The notes under the pieces are model-generated. The model saw nothing but the letters and a program-made list of their open reading frames with translations, did not search any database and was not told where the DNA came from. A stretch of DNA of 64,000 nt, taken from JBBTTE01 sp038064395. GTDB lineage: Bacteria > Patescibacteriota > Saccharimonadia > Saccharimonadales > UBA4665. Of the stretch, positions 41,622 to 50,940 are shown in pieces (position 1 is the first letter of the stretch; every line of letters begins with the position of its first letter). Where the stretch lies: the NCBI GenBank assembly GCA_038064395.1, contig JBBTTE010000003.1, positions 62,001-126,000 on the forward strand, read 5' to 3'. The position numbers and the translations under genes were made by a program.

Positions 41622-42563
41622 ATGTTTACGACATTTATTGTCCAGCCACTGTTCAATCTATTGGCCTTGATATATGCAATTTTGCCAGGCCATAACTTCG
41701 GCTTCGCGCTGGTAATCTTCACGATCATTATCCGTTTGGCCCTATGGCCGATGGTTAAGAAGCAGCTGCATCAAGCAAAGGCCATGCGCAAACTTCAGCC
41801 AGAAATCAAGAAGATCAAGAAGGCCTCCAAGGGCAACAAAACTCAAGAATCACAGATGTTAATGGAGCTCTACAAAGAGCGTGGCATCAACCCATTCGCA
41901 ACCTTCCCAACCCTTATAGTGCAGTTTATTATTCTGATTGGTTTGTACAGCGGGTTGAACAAGTTGATACATGACCCGAGCGCTCTAGTGACGTTCACTT
42001 ATCCTTTTGTCCACAACTTACCTTGGATGCAAGAACTGGCTCACAACATTCACCTGTTAGACAACACTCTTTTTGGTTTTGTTGACTTGAGCAAAGCTGC
42101 TCTACCAAAGGGCGGCGGCATCTACTGGCCAGCCATGCTCTTGGTGGTCGGCAGTGCCTTTGCACAGTATTTCCAGACCAAGCAGCTGATGCCTAGCGCC
42201 AAAGACGGCCGTAGTCTACGCACCATTCTCAAAGAAGCTGGAAGTGGTCAAGCAGCCGATCAATCCGAGGTCAACGCGGCAGTCATGGGCAGTACGCGAT
42301 TCTTACTGCCAGTCATGATATTCGTCTTCACAGTTAGTCTCGCCTCAGCACTTAGCCTTTACTGGCTAGTCGGCGGCATCGTAGCCTACATTCAGCAGAG
42401 TATTGTGCTCAACAAAGACGAGGAAGAAATGGAAGCTATCGCCGATAAGCCTGGCAAAAACGTCGACAAAATTCCTGAAGCCGAAATCGTTACTAAGAAG
42501 ACCAAAACCTCCAAGGCTGCCGCAGGCAAGAACCAGCCCAAAAAGCGGAGGAAAAAGCGATGA
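41622..42563 (+). CDS. yidC: Membrane protein insertase YidC/Oxa1
   Basis: 313 aa, short Gram-positive-like form without the large periplasmic domain. Five predicted helices. The conserved Arg in the first core helix is present (FALVIFTIIIRLALWPMVKKQ), followed by the amphipathic segment QAKAMRKLQPEIKKIKKAS and INPFATFPTLIVQFIILIGLY. No lipobox Cys is seen. The C-terminal tail is Lys-rich (QPKKRRKKR), as in forms that bind ribosomes. It has its own TATAGT box about 40 nt upstream and an SD GGGAG. The stop codon overlaps the start of jag by four bases. Confidence 0.95.
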   Translation: MFTTFIVQPLFNLLALIYAILPGHNFGFALVIFTIIIRLALWPMVKKQLHQAKAMRKLQPEIKKIKKASKGNKTQESQMLMELYKERGINPFATFPTLIVQFIILIGLYSGLNKLIHDPSALVTFTYPFVHNLPWMQELAHNIHLLDNTLFGFVDLSKAALPKGGGIYWPAMLLVVGSAFAQYFQTKQLMPSAKDGRSLRTILKEAGSGQAADQSEVNAAVMGSTRFLLPVMIFVFTVSLASALSLYWLVGGIVAYIQQSIVLNKDEEEMEAIADKPGKNVDKIPEAEIVTKKTKTSKAAAGKNQPKKRRKKR

Positions 42564-43024
42564 ACAGCTCAATGGAAGATGCCATTCAATACGCCAAGAA
42601 ATACCTAGAAGACTTACTCTCCTTCTTTGGCCTTAACACCGACGTTAACGCCACTAGCGACGATGAAGTCATACAACTCAACGTGCCCAGCACGCACCTC
42701 AACGGTTTCTTAATAGGTCAACGCGGCGAGAACATGCGCTCCTTGCAATACTTGACCAGCACTGCGCTCAAGAACAATGACTACGAGCATAATCGCGTTA
42801 ATGTGGACATCGCTGAGTATAAGAAGCAGCGAGCCGACCGTCTGCGCGATCGTGCCGAGGAGTGGGTTAAGCAAGTACGTGACACCGGTGAGTCTATGGA
42901 TCTTGAACCTATGAACGCCGCCGATCGGCGTGTTGTCCACCAGCTGGCCGCTGAGTACAGTCTATCTAGTGAGTCGGCCGGTGATGGGCGCGACCGTCAC
43001 ATTGTTCTCAAGGTATCCAAATAG
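42560..43024 (+). CDS. jag: RNA-binding protein KhpB/Jag
   Basis: 154 aa. KH domain with the GxxG-like loop FLIGQRGENMRSLQYL (about 52-68) and a C-terminal R3H domain (NAADRRVVHQLAAEYSLSSESAGDGRDRHIVL). The N-terminal Jag domain is present but short. Jag/KhpB proteins bind RNA and influence cell-wall growth in Gram-positive bacteria. Coupled to yidC by ATGA. Confidence 0.93.
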   Translation: MNSSMEDAIQYAKKYLEDLLSFFGLNTDVNATSDDEVIQLNVPSTHLNGFLIGQRGENMRSLQYLTSTALKNNDYEHNRVNVDIAEYKKQRADRLRDRAEEWVKQVRDTGESMDLEPMNAADRRVVHQLAAEYSLSSESAGDGRDRHIVLKVSK

Positions 43025-43033
43025 CCATAAGTG

Positions 43034-44233
43034 ATGGCAGGTACAGCAAGTAAGCCATCATACTTTAATAATCACCACAAATTTAGTTATTTGGATGGGC
43101 TTCGAGGGACAGCGGCCTTAATAGTTGTCTTCCACCACATTACGCTATGGTTCTATCCAGCCATGGCAATAGGCTTGCAAGCAAATGCCCACAGTCCCTC
43201 AGAGGTTGGACTATACAAGTTGCCTATTAACATTCTCTGGAATGGCAATTTCGCAGTCTGCATTTTCTTCGTGTTGAGTGGATTCGTCCTAAGCTATAAG
43301 TTTCTAGCGACTGGTGATGCAAATGTTCTAACATCGGGTGCGTTTCGCCGTTACCCCAGGCTGGTTATACCGGTAATTGGCTCAATACTGATCGGCTATC
43401 TCTGCGTTAAGTTTAATCTCCTATGGAACGATGAAAGGGTGCTACTCACCAGAACATCTATAGAAATACAGCAGCTGTGGACACAGACAGGAGGCCTGCT
43501 GGCCGCACTGGGGCAGGGCTTCTTCGGCATCTTTACCCACCAAGTCCAGCTTCCGCAGCAGTTCAATGCCGTGCTTTGGACTATGTATTTTGAGTTTGTA
43601 GGCTCTTTTATTGTTTTTGGGTTGCTGGCTCTTTTCAGAAGTATTAAGCTCAGAAAGTTTGCTTACCTATTTCTGGCGATCCTATTGATTAATACTTACT
43701 TCATAGCATTCATATTTGGTATGATTTTGGCCGAACTACATACAGCAAAAAAGGATAGGTTGTTTACTTCAAAACCACGTTGGGGCGCCCTTGCGCTATT
43801 TATAGGGTTTTTGCTGGGGACAGTACCTTATCCAACAGTTGATGTTACTAGCTATCTAGGACTTACTAGCAATCTTTTGCTAACAGTTCAGACAACACAG
43901 TTTATGCACATCTTCGGGGCAGCTCTGATCATATACGGCTTGGTGTCCACTCCTGCAGTCCAAAAACTGTTTTCGTTTAGACCGGCGTTATTCCTAGGAA
44001 GGGTGTCCTTCTCCCTATACCTACTGCACACATTCGTTATAGCAGTATTCTCCAAGCGGTTCTTCGTATACTTAGTTGAAAGTCAGGGTGTTTCTTACAA
44101 AGCCAGCTTTATATTAACAGGACTAATTACTGTAATCGCGTCCCTTGCCGTTGCTTACGTATACACAATATATGTTGACGAGAAGGCTATAAAGCTCTCA
44201 CGACTTCTGTACCAAAAGGCGACGTCCTCATGA
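43034..44233 (+). CDS. Acyltransferase-3 family membrane O-acyltransferase
   Basis: 399 aa from ATG 43034 (a GTG lies directly before it). About ten membrane helices. The family start YLDGLRGTAALIVVFHHI carries the paired His used for acyl transfer, and ICIFFVLSGFVLSY and SFSLYLLHTF are typical. It probably acetylates surface sugars made by the neighbouring glycosyltransferases. It starts 9 bp after jag and may share its transcript. Codon use is more A/T-rich than jag, so the boundary with accessory genes is here. Confidence 0.88.
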   Translation: MAGTASKPSYFNNHHKFSYLDGLRGTAALIVVFHHITLWFYPAMAIGLQANAHSPSEVGLYKLPINILWNGNFAVCIFFVLSGFVLSYKFLATGDANVLTSGAFRRYPRLVIPVIGSILIGYLCVKFNLLWNDERVLLTRTSIEIQQLWTQTGGLLAALGQGFFGIFTHQVQLPQQFNAVLWTMYFEFVGSFIVFGLLALFRSIKLRKFAYLFLAILLINTYFIAFIFGMILAELHTAKKDRLFTSKPRWGALALFIGFLLGTVPYPTVDVTSYLGLTSNLLLTVQTTQFMHIFGAALIIYGLVSTPAVQKLFSFRPALFLGRVSFSLYLLHTFVIAVFSKRFFVYLVESQGVSYKASFILTGLITVIASLAVAYVYTIYVDEKAIKLSRLLYQKATSS

Positions 44234-44237
44234 GCGA

Positions 44238-45332
44238 TTAGTCACTAAGGGCCTTTTTGTAAACGGCCAAAGTTTGTTCGGCTGTACGCAGCCATGAATA
44301 TTTAGAAGCCTGAGTCTTGCCTTCATTAACCAGAGATTCGCGCAACGCCGCGTCTGTCAGCACTTCGTTGATGGCATCAGCCATGGCTTGGATGCTTAGT
44401 GGATCGAAGTAGTGCGCAGCCTCACCATAAACCTCAGGTAGGCAAGTGGCATCGCTGCTGACCACTGGTGCGCCATGAAGCATAGCTTCCAAGCCAGGTA
44501 GTCCAAAGCCCTCGCTTAACGAAGGGAAGACGTAGGCCGCCGTCTGCTCATATAACCAGCGTAGCTGTCCCTCACTAACAAAGTCGGTGAAGAACACGTT
44601 CTTGATAGCTTGGGTCTCGACAGACGCTTCAACGCGGCGGTAGTTAGCGTCTTTCTTGCCTGCCAATACCAGAATCAGATCTGGATGCTGTCCTTTGAGC
44701 GAGACAAAGGCTTCGATCAGACGTTCTAGGTTCTTGTGGGGGGTTGGTCGCCCAACGTACATTAAGAATTGTTTGCCCTCAAGTTGAGGTAATGTCTCGG
44801 GCTGATCGCTAATAGCATCGGCGGCCTCGTAAGTCACTGTGACCTTGTCAGGATTGATGCCGCCGAAGCTCACAACGTCGTCTTTGACGAACTGAGAGGG
44901 TACGATAACGTGAACCGCCTTCCTGGCCGCCCGAGCTACAACCCACCCATAAACTCGCTGCTTAATACGAAAGACAAGGGGATTCTTGTCAGGATTGCTG
45001 AATCTCAGCGTAGTCAGATCATGAATAGTTGTCACCACTCGGCCACGATACAGTATTGGCTGCTGTGCGAACGCGAAGTGCACAAGATCGGCTTTCAGTC
45101 CTCGAACTTGCCTAAGTAAGCCAAGTTGCTCACCGAAGCTGAACTCCTTGTAAGAGCACTTTACCCCAGAAAAGTTACGATTATTGGGCGTCCAGCCGTC
45201 CATATCTTGTGGCTTAAGAAGAACACTATAAGCATTCTCCTTATCAACTTGCTGCAGATAATGAAGTAATCGTTCCACATAGCGACCACTGCTAGTGCGT
45301 AGTTCGCGGGCATCGACGGCAATTTTTGTCAT
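44238..45332 (-). CDS. GT4-family glycosyltransferase
   Basis: 364 aa GT-B fold enzyme. N-terminal acceptor domain (IAVDARELRTSSGRYVERLLHYL), C-terminal nucleotide-sugar domain (YVGRPTPHKNLERLIEAF) with the E-x7-E motif in SEGFGLPGLEAML. Likely retaining and cytoplasmic; sugar donor unknown. Stands alone, convergent with the acyltransferase and divergent from gmd. Confidence 0.9.
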   Translation of the reverse strand: MTKIAVDARELRTSSGRYVERLLHYLQQVDKENAYSVLLKPQDMDGWTPNNRNFSGVKCSYKEFSFGEQLGLLRQVRGLKADLVHFAFAQQPILYRGRVVTTIHDLTTLRFSNPDKNPLVFRIKQRVYGWVVARAARKAVHVIVPSQFVKDDVVSFGGINPDKVTVTYEAADAISDQPETLPQLEGKQFLMYVGRPTPHKNLERLIEAFVSLKGQHPDLILVLAGKKDANYRRVEASVETQAIKNVFFTDFVSEGQLRWLYEQTAAYVFPSLSEGFGLPGLEAMLHGAPVVSSDATCLPEVYGEAAHYFDPLSIQAMADAINEVLTDAALRESLVNEGKTQASKYSWLRTAEQTLAVYKKALSD

Positions 45333-45441
45333 AGACCTATATTAACCTGTCAAAAATCTAAAAGTAAGAGGCAGACGACAACCCACCTCAAATGTTATAC
45401 TGTTGCATAGCTACAAATTCTAGACGGAGGAAACAAAACCA

Positions 45442-46437
45442 ATGGCGAAAACTGCACTAATTACAGGCATTACCGGCCAAGACGGTTATCATCTAGCAGA
45501 ACTACTGAACGCCAAAGGTTACGAAGTATTCGGCATCATAAGGGGCCAACAGAACCCTAAGCGCCGCCGCGTAGAAGAAGAGCAGCCGTACATCAAGCTG
45601 ATCGAAGCCGATCTTGTAGATCAGTCATCACTAGTGCGTGCCATAGAGCTATCTAAGCCAGATGAGATTTATAATCTTGCGGCCATCAGCCATGTCGGCT
45701 ATTCATTCAAGACCCCTCAGCTCGTAGCAGATGTTACCGCCAAGGGCGTACTGAACATGCTAGAAGCCATTCGCCAGACAGGCGCTGCCAAGACAGCTCG
45801 TTTCTATCAAGCCTCTACTTCCGAAATGTTCGGCGGCCTAGATTACAACCGACCAGGCAAAGGTTACGACGAGGACGCCCTATTCCACCCCAGAAGCCCG
45901 TACGGCGTCGCTAAGCTCTACGGACACTGGATCACCAAGAACTACCGCGAGAGCTACGATATGCACGCCAGCTGCGGTATATTATTCAATCACGAAGGCG
46001 AGCGCCGCGGCCTCGAGTTTGTGACTCGCAAGATCAGCAACGCAGTTGCCCGTATTCACCTTGGCAAGCAAGACCACATCGAGCTTGGTAATCTAGAGCC
46101 TAAGCGTGACTGGGGCTACGCTGGTGATTATGTCGAAGGCATGTGGCTAATGTTGCAGCAAGAAAAGCCCGATGACTACGTACTGGCAACCGGCGAGACC
46201 CACTCCATCGGCGAATTCCTAGAACTAGCCTTCAAAGAAATCGGCATTGATGACTGGAAGCCTTACGTTAAGGAGAACCCAGCCTTTATGCGACCATCCG
46301 AAGTAGACATTCTGCTCGGCAACCCCGAGAAGGCCGAAAGAGTTCTTGGCTGGAAGCGCCAAGTCGACTTCGAAGGACTAGTTAAGCTCATGGTTCAGAA
46401 CGATATCGGTCTAGAATCTGCTGGCAGCCTGCGCTAA
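45442..46437 (+). CDS. gmd: GDP-mannose 4,6-dehydratase
   Basis: 331 aa extended short-chain dehydrogenase. Converts GDP-D-mannose to GDP-4-keto-6-deoxymannose, the branch point to GDP-fucose and GDP-rhamnose. NADP-binding GITGQDGYHLAE at 8-19, catalytic ASTSEMFG near residue 128, YGVAKLYGHW (YxxxK) near 155, NHEGERRG. SD GGAGG and a TATACT box (45394-45399) lie upstream. It is the only plus-strand gene in the polysaccharide region and ends 1 bp before the convergent reductase, so it can be regulated apart from the main operon. Confidence 0.95.
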   Translation: MAKTALITGITGQDGYHLAELLNAKGYEVFGIIRGQQNPKRRRVEEEQPYIKLIEADLVDQSSLVRAIELSKPDEIYNLAAISHVGYSFKTPQLVADVTAKGVLNMLEAIRQTGAAKTARFYQASTSEMFGGLDYNRPGKGYDEDALFHPRSPYGVAKLYGHWITKNYRESYDMHASCGILFNHEGERRGLEFVTRKISNAVARIHLGKQDHIELGNLEPKRDWGYAGDYVEGMWLMLQQEKPDDYVLATGETHSIGEFLELAFKEIGIDDWKPYVKENPAFMRPSEVDILLGNPEKAERVLGWKRQVDFEGLVKLMVQNDIGLESAGSLR

Positions 46438-46438
46438 G

Positions 46439-47365
46439 TTAGTCTCGACTGCGCCAATCCGCAATTACGTCAGCTAGAGTCGTTTCGATAGTTATGGTTG
46501 GTTCCCAACCAGTGTCGTTAGTTAGCTTCTGGTGACTGCCGTAGACTTGAGGATTATCTGAGGGCCGCATTCTGGCAGGATCGGTCTTGATCTCGGGTGT
46601 GCTCTCGGTCAAAGCCAACAGGCCATCAAGAATGATGTGGCCACTGCGGGCCTGCCCTGAGCAAATGTTATATATCTCGCTCGGTTTGCCTTTCTCCAGG
46701 AGTAATCTGTAGGCTCGGGCGATGTCACGCACGTCGGTGTAGTCACGCTCGGCATCCAGATTACCAACTAAGATTTCTTGCTTGGTGCCCTTCTCAACTT
46801 CAACTATTTGGTTGGTTATATCAGGTACGATGAAGCCCAATGCTTGACCAGGACCAATATGGTTGAAAGGCCGAGCAATAATGCATTCGAATCCGCGCGA
46901 CTGGTAGTAGAGTGCCATCTGCTCCTGCCCAATCTTGCTAACCGCGTAAGGCGAATTGGCCAGCACCGGCGAAGCTTCTGTCAACGGCAGCTCGGCCTTA
47001 GAATCGTACAAGTTGCCGCTACTAATAATTAGGAAGCGAGGCGAAGCCTTCTGGGCTAGGGCAGCCTCGAACAGATTAACCTGGATGCCAATGTTGGTGG
47101 ACATATACAGCATAGGCTTGCCGAATGAGGCTTCGACGGCCGCTAGCCCGGCCAAATGAATAACACCGTCAACATCACCGAAGTTGATGCTGCTAACGGC
47201 CTCTGGATCCATAAGGTCTAGCACGAAATATTCGTCAACATTAGCAGGTTTCTCGGTGTTGTTGCCTCCACCTATACCAATAACTCTAATGCCGTTCTCA
47301 GACAACTCCTTGATTAGATGACAGCCGACAAAGCCGTTAGCGCCAGTAACTAGAACTGTTTTCAT
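46439..47365 (-). CDS. rmd: GDP-6-deoxy-D-mannose reductase-like epimerase/reductase
   Basis: 308 aa extended SDR. NAD-binding GANGFVGCHLIKE at 7-19, catalytic SSGNLYDSKAELPLTE with YAVSKIGQEQMA (YxxxK) near 140, PFNHIGPGQALGFIVPDI typical of the GMD/RMD subgroup. Next to gmd, it probably reduces GDP-4-keto-6-deoxymannose to GDP-D-rhamnose; a related nucleotide-sugar epimerase is possible. Encoded on the strand opposite to gmd, 40 bp past the end of the glycosyltransferase operon. Confidence 0.8.
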   Translation of the reverse strand: MKTVLVTGANGFVGCHLIKELSENGIRVIGIGGGNNTEKPANVDEYFVLDLMDPEAVSSINFGDVDGVIHLAGLAAVEASFGKPMLYMSTNIGIQVNLFEAALAQKASPRFLIISSGNLYDSKAELPLTEASPVLANSPYAVSKIGQEQMALYYQSRGFECIIARPFNHIGPGQALGFIVPDITNQIVEVEKGTKQEILVGNLDAERDYTDVRDIARAYRLLLEKGKPSEIYNICSGQARSGHIILDGLLALTESTPEIKTDPARMRPSDNPQVYGSHQKLTNDTGWEPTITIETTLADVIADWRSRD

Positions 47366-47405
47366 ACCTCAAGCCTACCACAGCGACCGAGAGTCGTTAC
47401 ATACT

Positions 47406-48560
47406 TCATTTGCTCGCTCCTATTCGTTTATAAATTTTATTGGTGTTTTGTTGCCATGAGAAACGCTTCAAGTTGGTCTTGCCCCCAGCAATAAGTTTTG
47501 ACTGAAGCCGGGCGTCGGACAAGAGATTTTTGAGCTGTTGAGCTAGCTGGTGGGGACTGGCAGAATCAAAGTACAGAGCGGCGTCACCGCAAACTTCACG
47601 GAAGATGGCTATATCACTGGCAATCACCGGCACATCATAGGACATGGCTTCGAGTAGTGTCATGCCGAAACCTTCGTACAAAGAAGGCAAGACAAATATG
47701 GATGCGGTCTCAAATAGCGCGGCTCGTTGCCCATCTGTTACATAGCCAGTTTGGATTATGTTGGTGCCAGCCTTCTGAAGACTGTCTAGTTCGCTTAGTA
47801 TTGCATCGTCGTGCCAACCTTTGCCGCCGGCCACCACAAGTGCGAAGCGTTCCTGAAGTCCTGGCTCAAGCGACTTGTAAGCCGCTAGCAGAGTCAGCAG
47901 ATTCTTGCGTGGTTCAAGGTTGCCCAAGAATAGAATAAACGGCTGCGATATATTAAGCTTCTCTAGCTCAGACTTGGCCACGGCCTCTGAGGGTCTCTTC
48001 GCCAACTCGGACGGGATGTGAGTAACTACGATGTCTTGCTCGGTAAGGCCGTAATGCTTGCGCAAGGACAGAGCAGAAACTTCAGAAATTGTTATGACGA
48101 ACTTTGCTCGCTTGATTGCCTTCGGTACGAAGGTCACTAGATCGTGGCGTGCTCGCTTGCTGACAACTTCTGGGAAGTCCAAGTAAGTCAGGTCATAAAT
48201 AACCGGCGCACTCGGCGTCTTGAACAGACTCGGCCAACCGATGAACGCAGGGAAGAGATGGAAGTCGGCGCGGCCTTTGATAAGGAGCTCGAAAGGTATT
48301 GGTAGCCGCAGTCTTCGCAACAGGTTGAGCACCTTTGCAGGTAGTAGCCGAGTAGGTCTATAGCTTATATTCGGAGCTTGGGGTAACTCAAGATTCTTAC
48401 ATCTACCTAAGAAGTTGCAATAATGTCCAACTAGCTCAACTTCGCCGTAGTCTTTGGCGAGGTTAGTTATCAGAGCTTCGGTGTAGCGAGCAACACCGGA
48501 CTTGTGATTGTCTACCAAGCAGCTGGCGTCGAAGGCGATACGGAGTTTACGTGAGCTCAT
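47406..48560 (-). CDS. GT4-family glycosyltransferase
   Basis: 384 aa from ATG 48560, where GGAGGA precedes and ATGA overlaps the upstream stop; a longer in-frame start at 48611 would run into that gene. GT-B fold: KLRIAFDASCLVDNHKSGVARYTEALI, then ILFLGNLEPRKNLLTLLAAY and the E-x7-E in YEGFGMTLLEAM. Likely mannosyl- or rhamnosyltransferase type, donor unknown. Last gene of the operon. Confidence 0.9.
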   Translation of the reverse strand: MSSRKLRIAFDASCLVDNHKSGVARYTEALITNLAKDYGEVELVGHYCNFLGRCKNLELPQAPNISYRPTRLLPAKVLNLLRRLRLPIPFELLIKGRADFHLFPAFIGWPSLFKTPSAPVIYDLTYLDFPEVVSKRARHDLVTFVPKAIKRAKFVITISEVSALSLRKHYGLTEQDIVVTHIPSELAKRPSEAVAKSELEKLNISQPFILFLGNLEPRKNLLTLLAAYKSLEPGLQERFALVVAGGKGWHDDAILSELDSLQKAGTNIIQTGYVTDGQRAALFETASIFVLPSLYEGFGMTLLEAMSYDVPVIASDIAIFREVCGDAALYFDSASPHQLAQQLKNLLSDARLQSKLIAGGKTNLKRFSWQQNTNKIYKRIGASK

Positions 48561-49735
48561 TGTGCCACTTCCTCCAGCACCGCCAAAGTCTCCTTCGCCG
48601 TCTTCTCCCAATTGAACTCTTTGGCTCTAGCTTTGCCCTTCTTGATCAAATCCTGCCGCAAAGCCTCGTCACTCAACACTTTGTGTAACGCTGGCACCAT
48701 TGATTCACCGTCTGGGACTAGTAGAGCCGCCTCACCAGCCACTTCAGGTATAGAAGAGTTATCATAAGTCACCACAGGACAACCAGCCTGCATAGCCTCT
48801 AGTATAGGCAACCCAAACCCTTCATACCGACTAGGAAACACAAACGCCTGAGCCTGAGCATACAACCAAGCCAGCTCACCATCTGACATGTAGCCCGGGG
48901 TGATGACGTCTTGGGCGTATGCCTTATTGCTATCAATGACGTCGTGCCAACCAAGATCACCTAGTTGGCTTTCAAGCCCGAATTCCTTGCCAACAGCTAG
49001 TAGCTTGAGGTTAGGGAAGTCGGCCTTGAGTGCATAAAAGTTCTTAACCAAGCTAACAATATTCTTACGAAAGTCTATGCCACCGACGTACAAGAGATAT
49101 TTATCTAGTCCGAGGTCCTTAATCTTAGCGGTGGTCGTGGCTTCGCTACTGAAGTCACTGGTTCCTAGATGCACAACTCGAATATCTTGCTCATCATCAA
49201 CCAGCTTCTTGTAGTCTTGCCTTGAAGATTCTGAGATTGATAATAGGCTACGAGCGCGCTTGTACTGCGCGAAGGTTCGAGAATATTTCTTCCAGTACAA
49301 GTTACCCGCTAAGGCATTCTTGTGCTTGCGTAGTCCAGAAGCTACTTGCTTCTTCTCCTGATCGCGGAAGAGTAGAGGTATCAAGTCATAGAACACAGCC
49401 ACACTGGGCACAGCTGAGGGTACGCCTAGCGAAGCATCGTACTGCAGGAACACATCGACGTCTTTGCGGCTAGGTCTAGGTGCGCGGTAAGACGGTAGAA
49501 CTGATCTGAAGAAGCGTTTGCGGCCGAGCTTCGCACTAGGAATAATCACCTGCTTGCTGCTGGCGAAGCTCCCTAATATAGTTGGTTTGGCTACTCCGCC
49601 ATCAACATAGAACACCAAGTCATGTCCAGCAGGTGGCTTAGCTGCCCAGACTCTAAGCAGGGCTTCTAATGATTTGCCGATGCCGCGGTATTGGGTTTCA
49701 CCTTGTAGTGGCCTGACATCAATTCCAATCTTCAT
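48557..49735 (-). CDS. GT4-family glycosyltransferase, C-half shared with its neighbour
   Basis: 392 aa from ATG 49735 (ATGA overlap with the gene before; a longer start at 49798 is not needed). Begins MKIGIDVRPLQGETQYRGIGKSLEALL, with donor site YVGGIDFRKNIVSLVKNFYAL and PSRYEGFGLPILEAMQAGCPV. The last ~110 residues are nearly identical, at DNA level too, to the end of the upstream neighbour (49732-50940), while the N-terminal halves differ clearly. This points to tandem duplication followed by gene conversion. Probably adds a related sugar to a different acceptor. Confidence 0.9.
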   Translation of the reverse strand: MKIGIDVRPLQGETQYRGIGKSLEALLRVWAAKPPAGHDLVFYVDGGVAKPTILGSFASSKQVIIPSAKLGRKRFFRSVLPSYRAPRPSRKDVDVFLQYDASLGVPSAVPSVAVFYDLIPLLFRDQEKKQVASGLRKHKNALAGNLYWKKYSRTFAQYKRARSLLSISESSRQDYKKLVDDEQDIRVVHLGTSDFSSEATTTAKIKDLGLDKYLLYVGGIDFRKNIVSLVKNFYALKADFPNLKLLAVGKEFGLESQLGDLGWHDVIDSNKAYAQDVITPGYMSDGELAWLYAQAQAFVFPSRYEGFGLPILEAMQAGCPVVTYDNSSIPEVAGEAALLVPDGESMVPALHKVLSDEALRQDLIKKGKARAKEFNWEKTAKETLAVLEEVAQ

Positions 49736-50940
49736 GATCGCTTGTCCTTGGCGCTTTGCATCAGCACCGTCAAAGTCTCCTTCGCCGTCTTCTCCCAATT
49801 GAACTGTTTGGCTCTAGCTTTGCCCTTCTTGATCAAATCTTGCCGCAAGCTCTCATCACTCATCACTTTGTGTAGAGCTGGTACCATTGATTCACCGTCT
49901 GGCACTAGCAGAGCCGCCTCACCAGCTACTTCAGATATAGAAGAGTTATCATAGGTAACAACCGGACAACCAGCCTGCATAGCTTCTAGTATTGGCAAAC
50001 CAAAACCCTCATACCGACTAGGAAACACAAACGCCCGAGCATGAGCATATAACCAAGCCAGCTCACCATCTGACATGTAGCCAGGGGTTATGACCTGATC
50101 GGCTCGCGACAGATTATTGATGACCTTGCGCAGCTTAATGGCGTCTTGTAAGTCTGGTGCCACAATATCCTTACCTGCGATTACTACTTGCGTTTCTGGA
50201 TCCTTCGACCACAGCTCCTCAAGAGCGCCAACGAATTCTGCTAGACCCTTGCGTGGATCGGCGCCACCTACGTAGAACAAGAAGTTCTTAAGCCCGAGCT
50301 TATTAAGACGCTCAGGTATCTTAGTCGGGACAGCCGGTAATTGACCGGCGGCGAGAGGGATAGCTACGACATTCTCGGACTTAAGACGCGGAACCCATTT
50401 GACCAGGTCTCGCTTAGAGTGCTCGGATATACTGATGACTCGAGCGTGATTCTTGTAGTCTTGGATTTGCCGCTCTAGAGCCTTCCAGCGGAGCTTCATT
50501 CTAGAGTAACCAATAAGATGCCCAGGCGTGTAGCCGCCGCGGTGAACGTGCTGATAAAGATCTTTGTAGATAAAGGGAATAAGGTCGTATATGACACTCA
50601 CAACAGGTGTTCGCCGAGCCTTGATGCGCTGTGAGGTGTCGATCTGCAACACAACATCCAGCCCAAACCGATCAACCGCCAACGGCTTGGGTAGTAGGAA
50701 CATGATGCGCACGTACTTAACGGAGCGCAGACTCCAACCAGACCCATAGACATAACTGCAAGTGAACTTCTTGTTGAGAGTAAGCTTGGGCTTAACGGCC
50801 GACGGCTTAGAGAGCAGGAAGACGTACTCGTTGTCGTGATCGAGCCCGCTGAGTGTCTCAATCAGCTCGGTAGCGTAGCGGCCAATACCGCGGTGCTGGG
50901 CGCCGTCCTCAAGCGACCTAAGATCAATGCCAATCCTCAT
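49732..50940 (-). CDS. GT4-family glycosyltransferase
   Basis: 402 aa. Begins MRIGIDLRSLEDGAQHRGIGRYATELIETL. Donor region NFLFYVGGADPRKGLAEFV and E-x7-E PSRYEGFGLPILEAMQ. Its C-terminal third is nearly identical to the downstream gene. ATGA overlaps at both ends show tight coupling in the operon. Donor and acceptor unknown. Confidence 0.9.
   Translation of the reverse strand: MRIGIDLRSLEDGAQHRGIGRYATELIETLSGLDHDNEYVFLLSKPSAVKPKLTLNKKFTCSYVYGSGWSLRSVKYVRIMFLLPKPLAVDRFGLDVVLQIDTSQRIKARRTPVVSVIYDLIPFIYKDLYQHVHRGGYTPGHLIGYSRMKLRWKALERQIQDYKNHARVISISEHSKRDLVKWVPRLKSENVVAIPLAAGQLPAVPTKIPERLNKLGLKNFLFYVGGADPRKGLAEFVGALEELWSKDPETQVVIAGKDIVAPDLQDAIKLRKVINNLSRADQVITPGYMSDGELAWLYAHARAFVFPSRYEGFGLPILEAMQAGCPVVTYDNSSISEVAGEAALLVPDGESMVPALHKVMSDESLRQDLIKKGKARAKQFNWEKTAKETLTVLMQSAKDKRS

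Noticed and set aside
48561..48611. Extended N-termini of the glycosyltransferases beginning MGEDGEGDF
   Set aside because: The extra residues are the out-of-frame reading of the upstream gene's 3' end. They look alike in two genes only because those 3' ends are duplicated.
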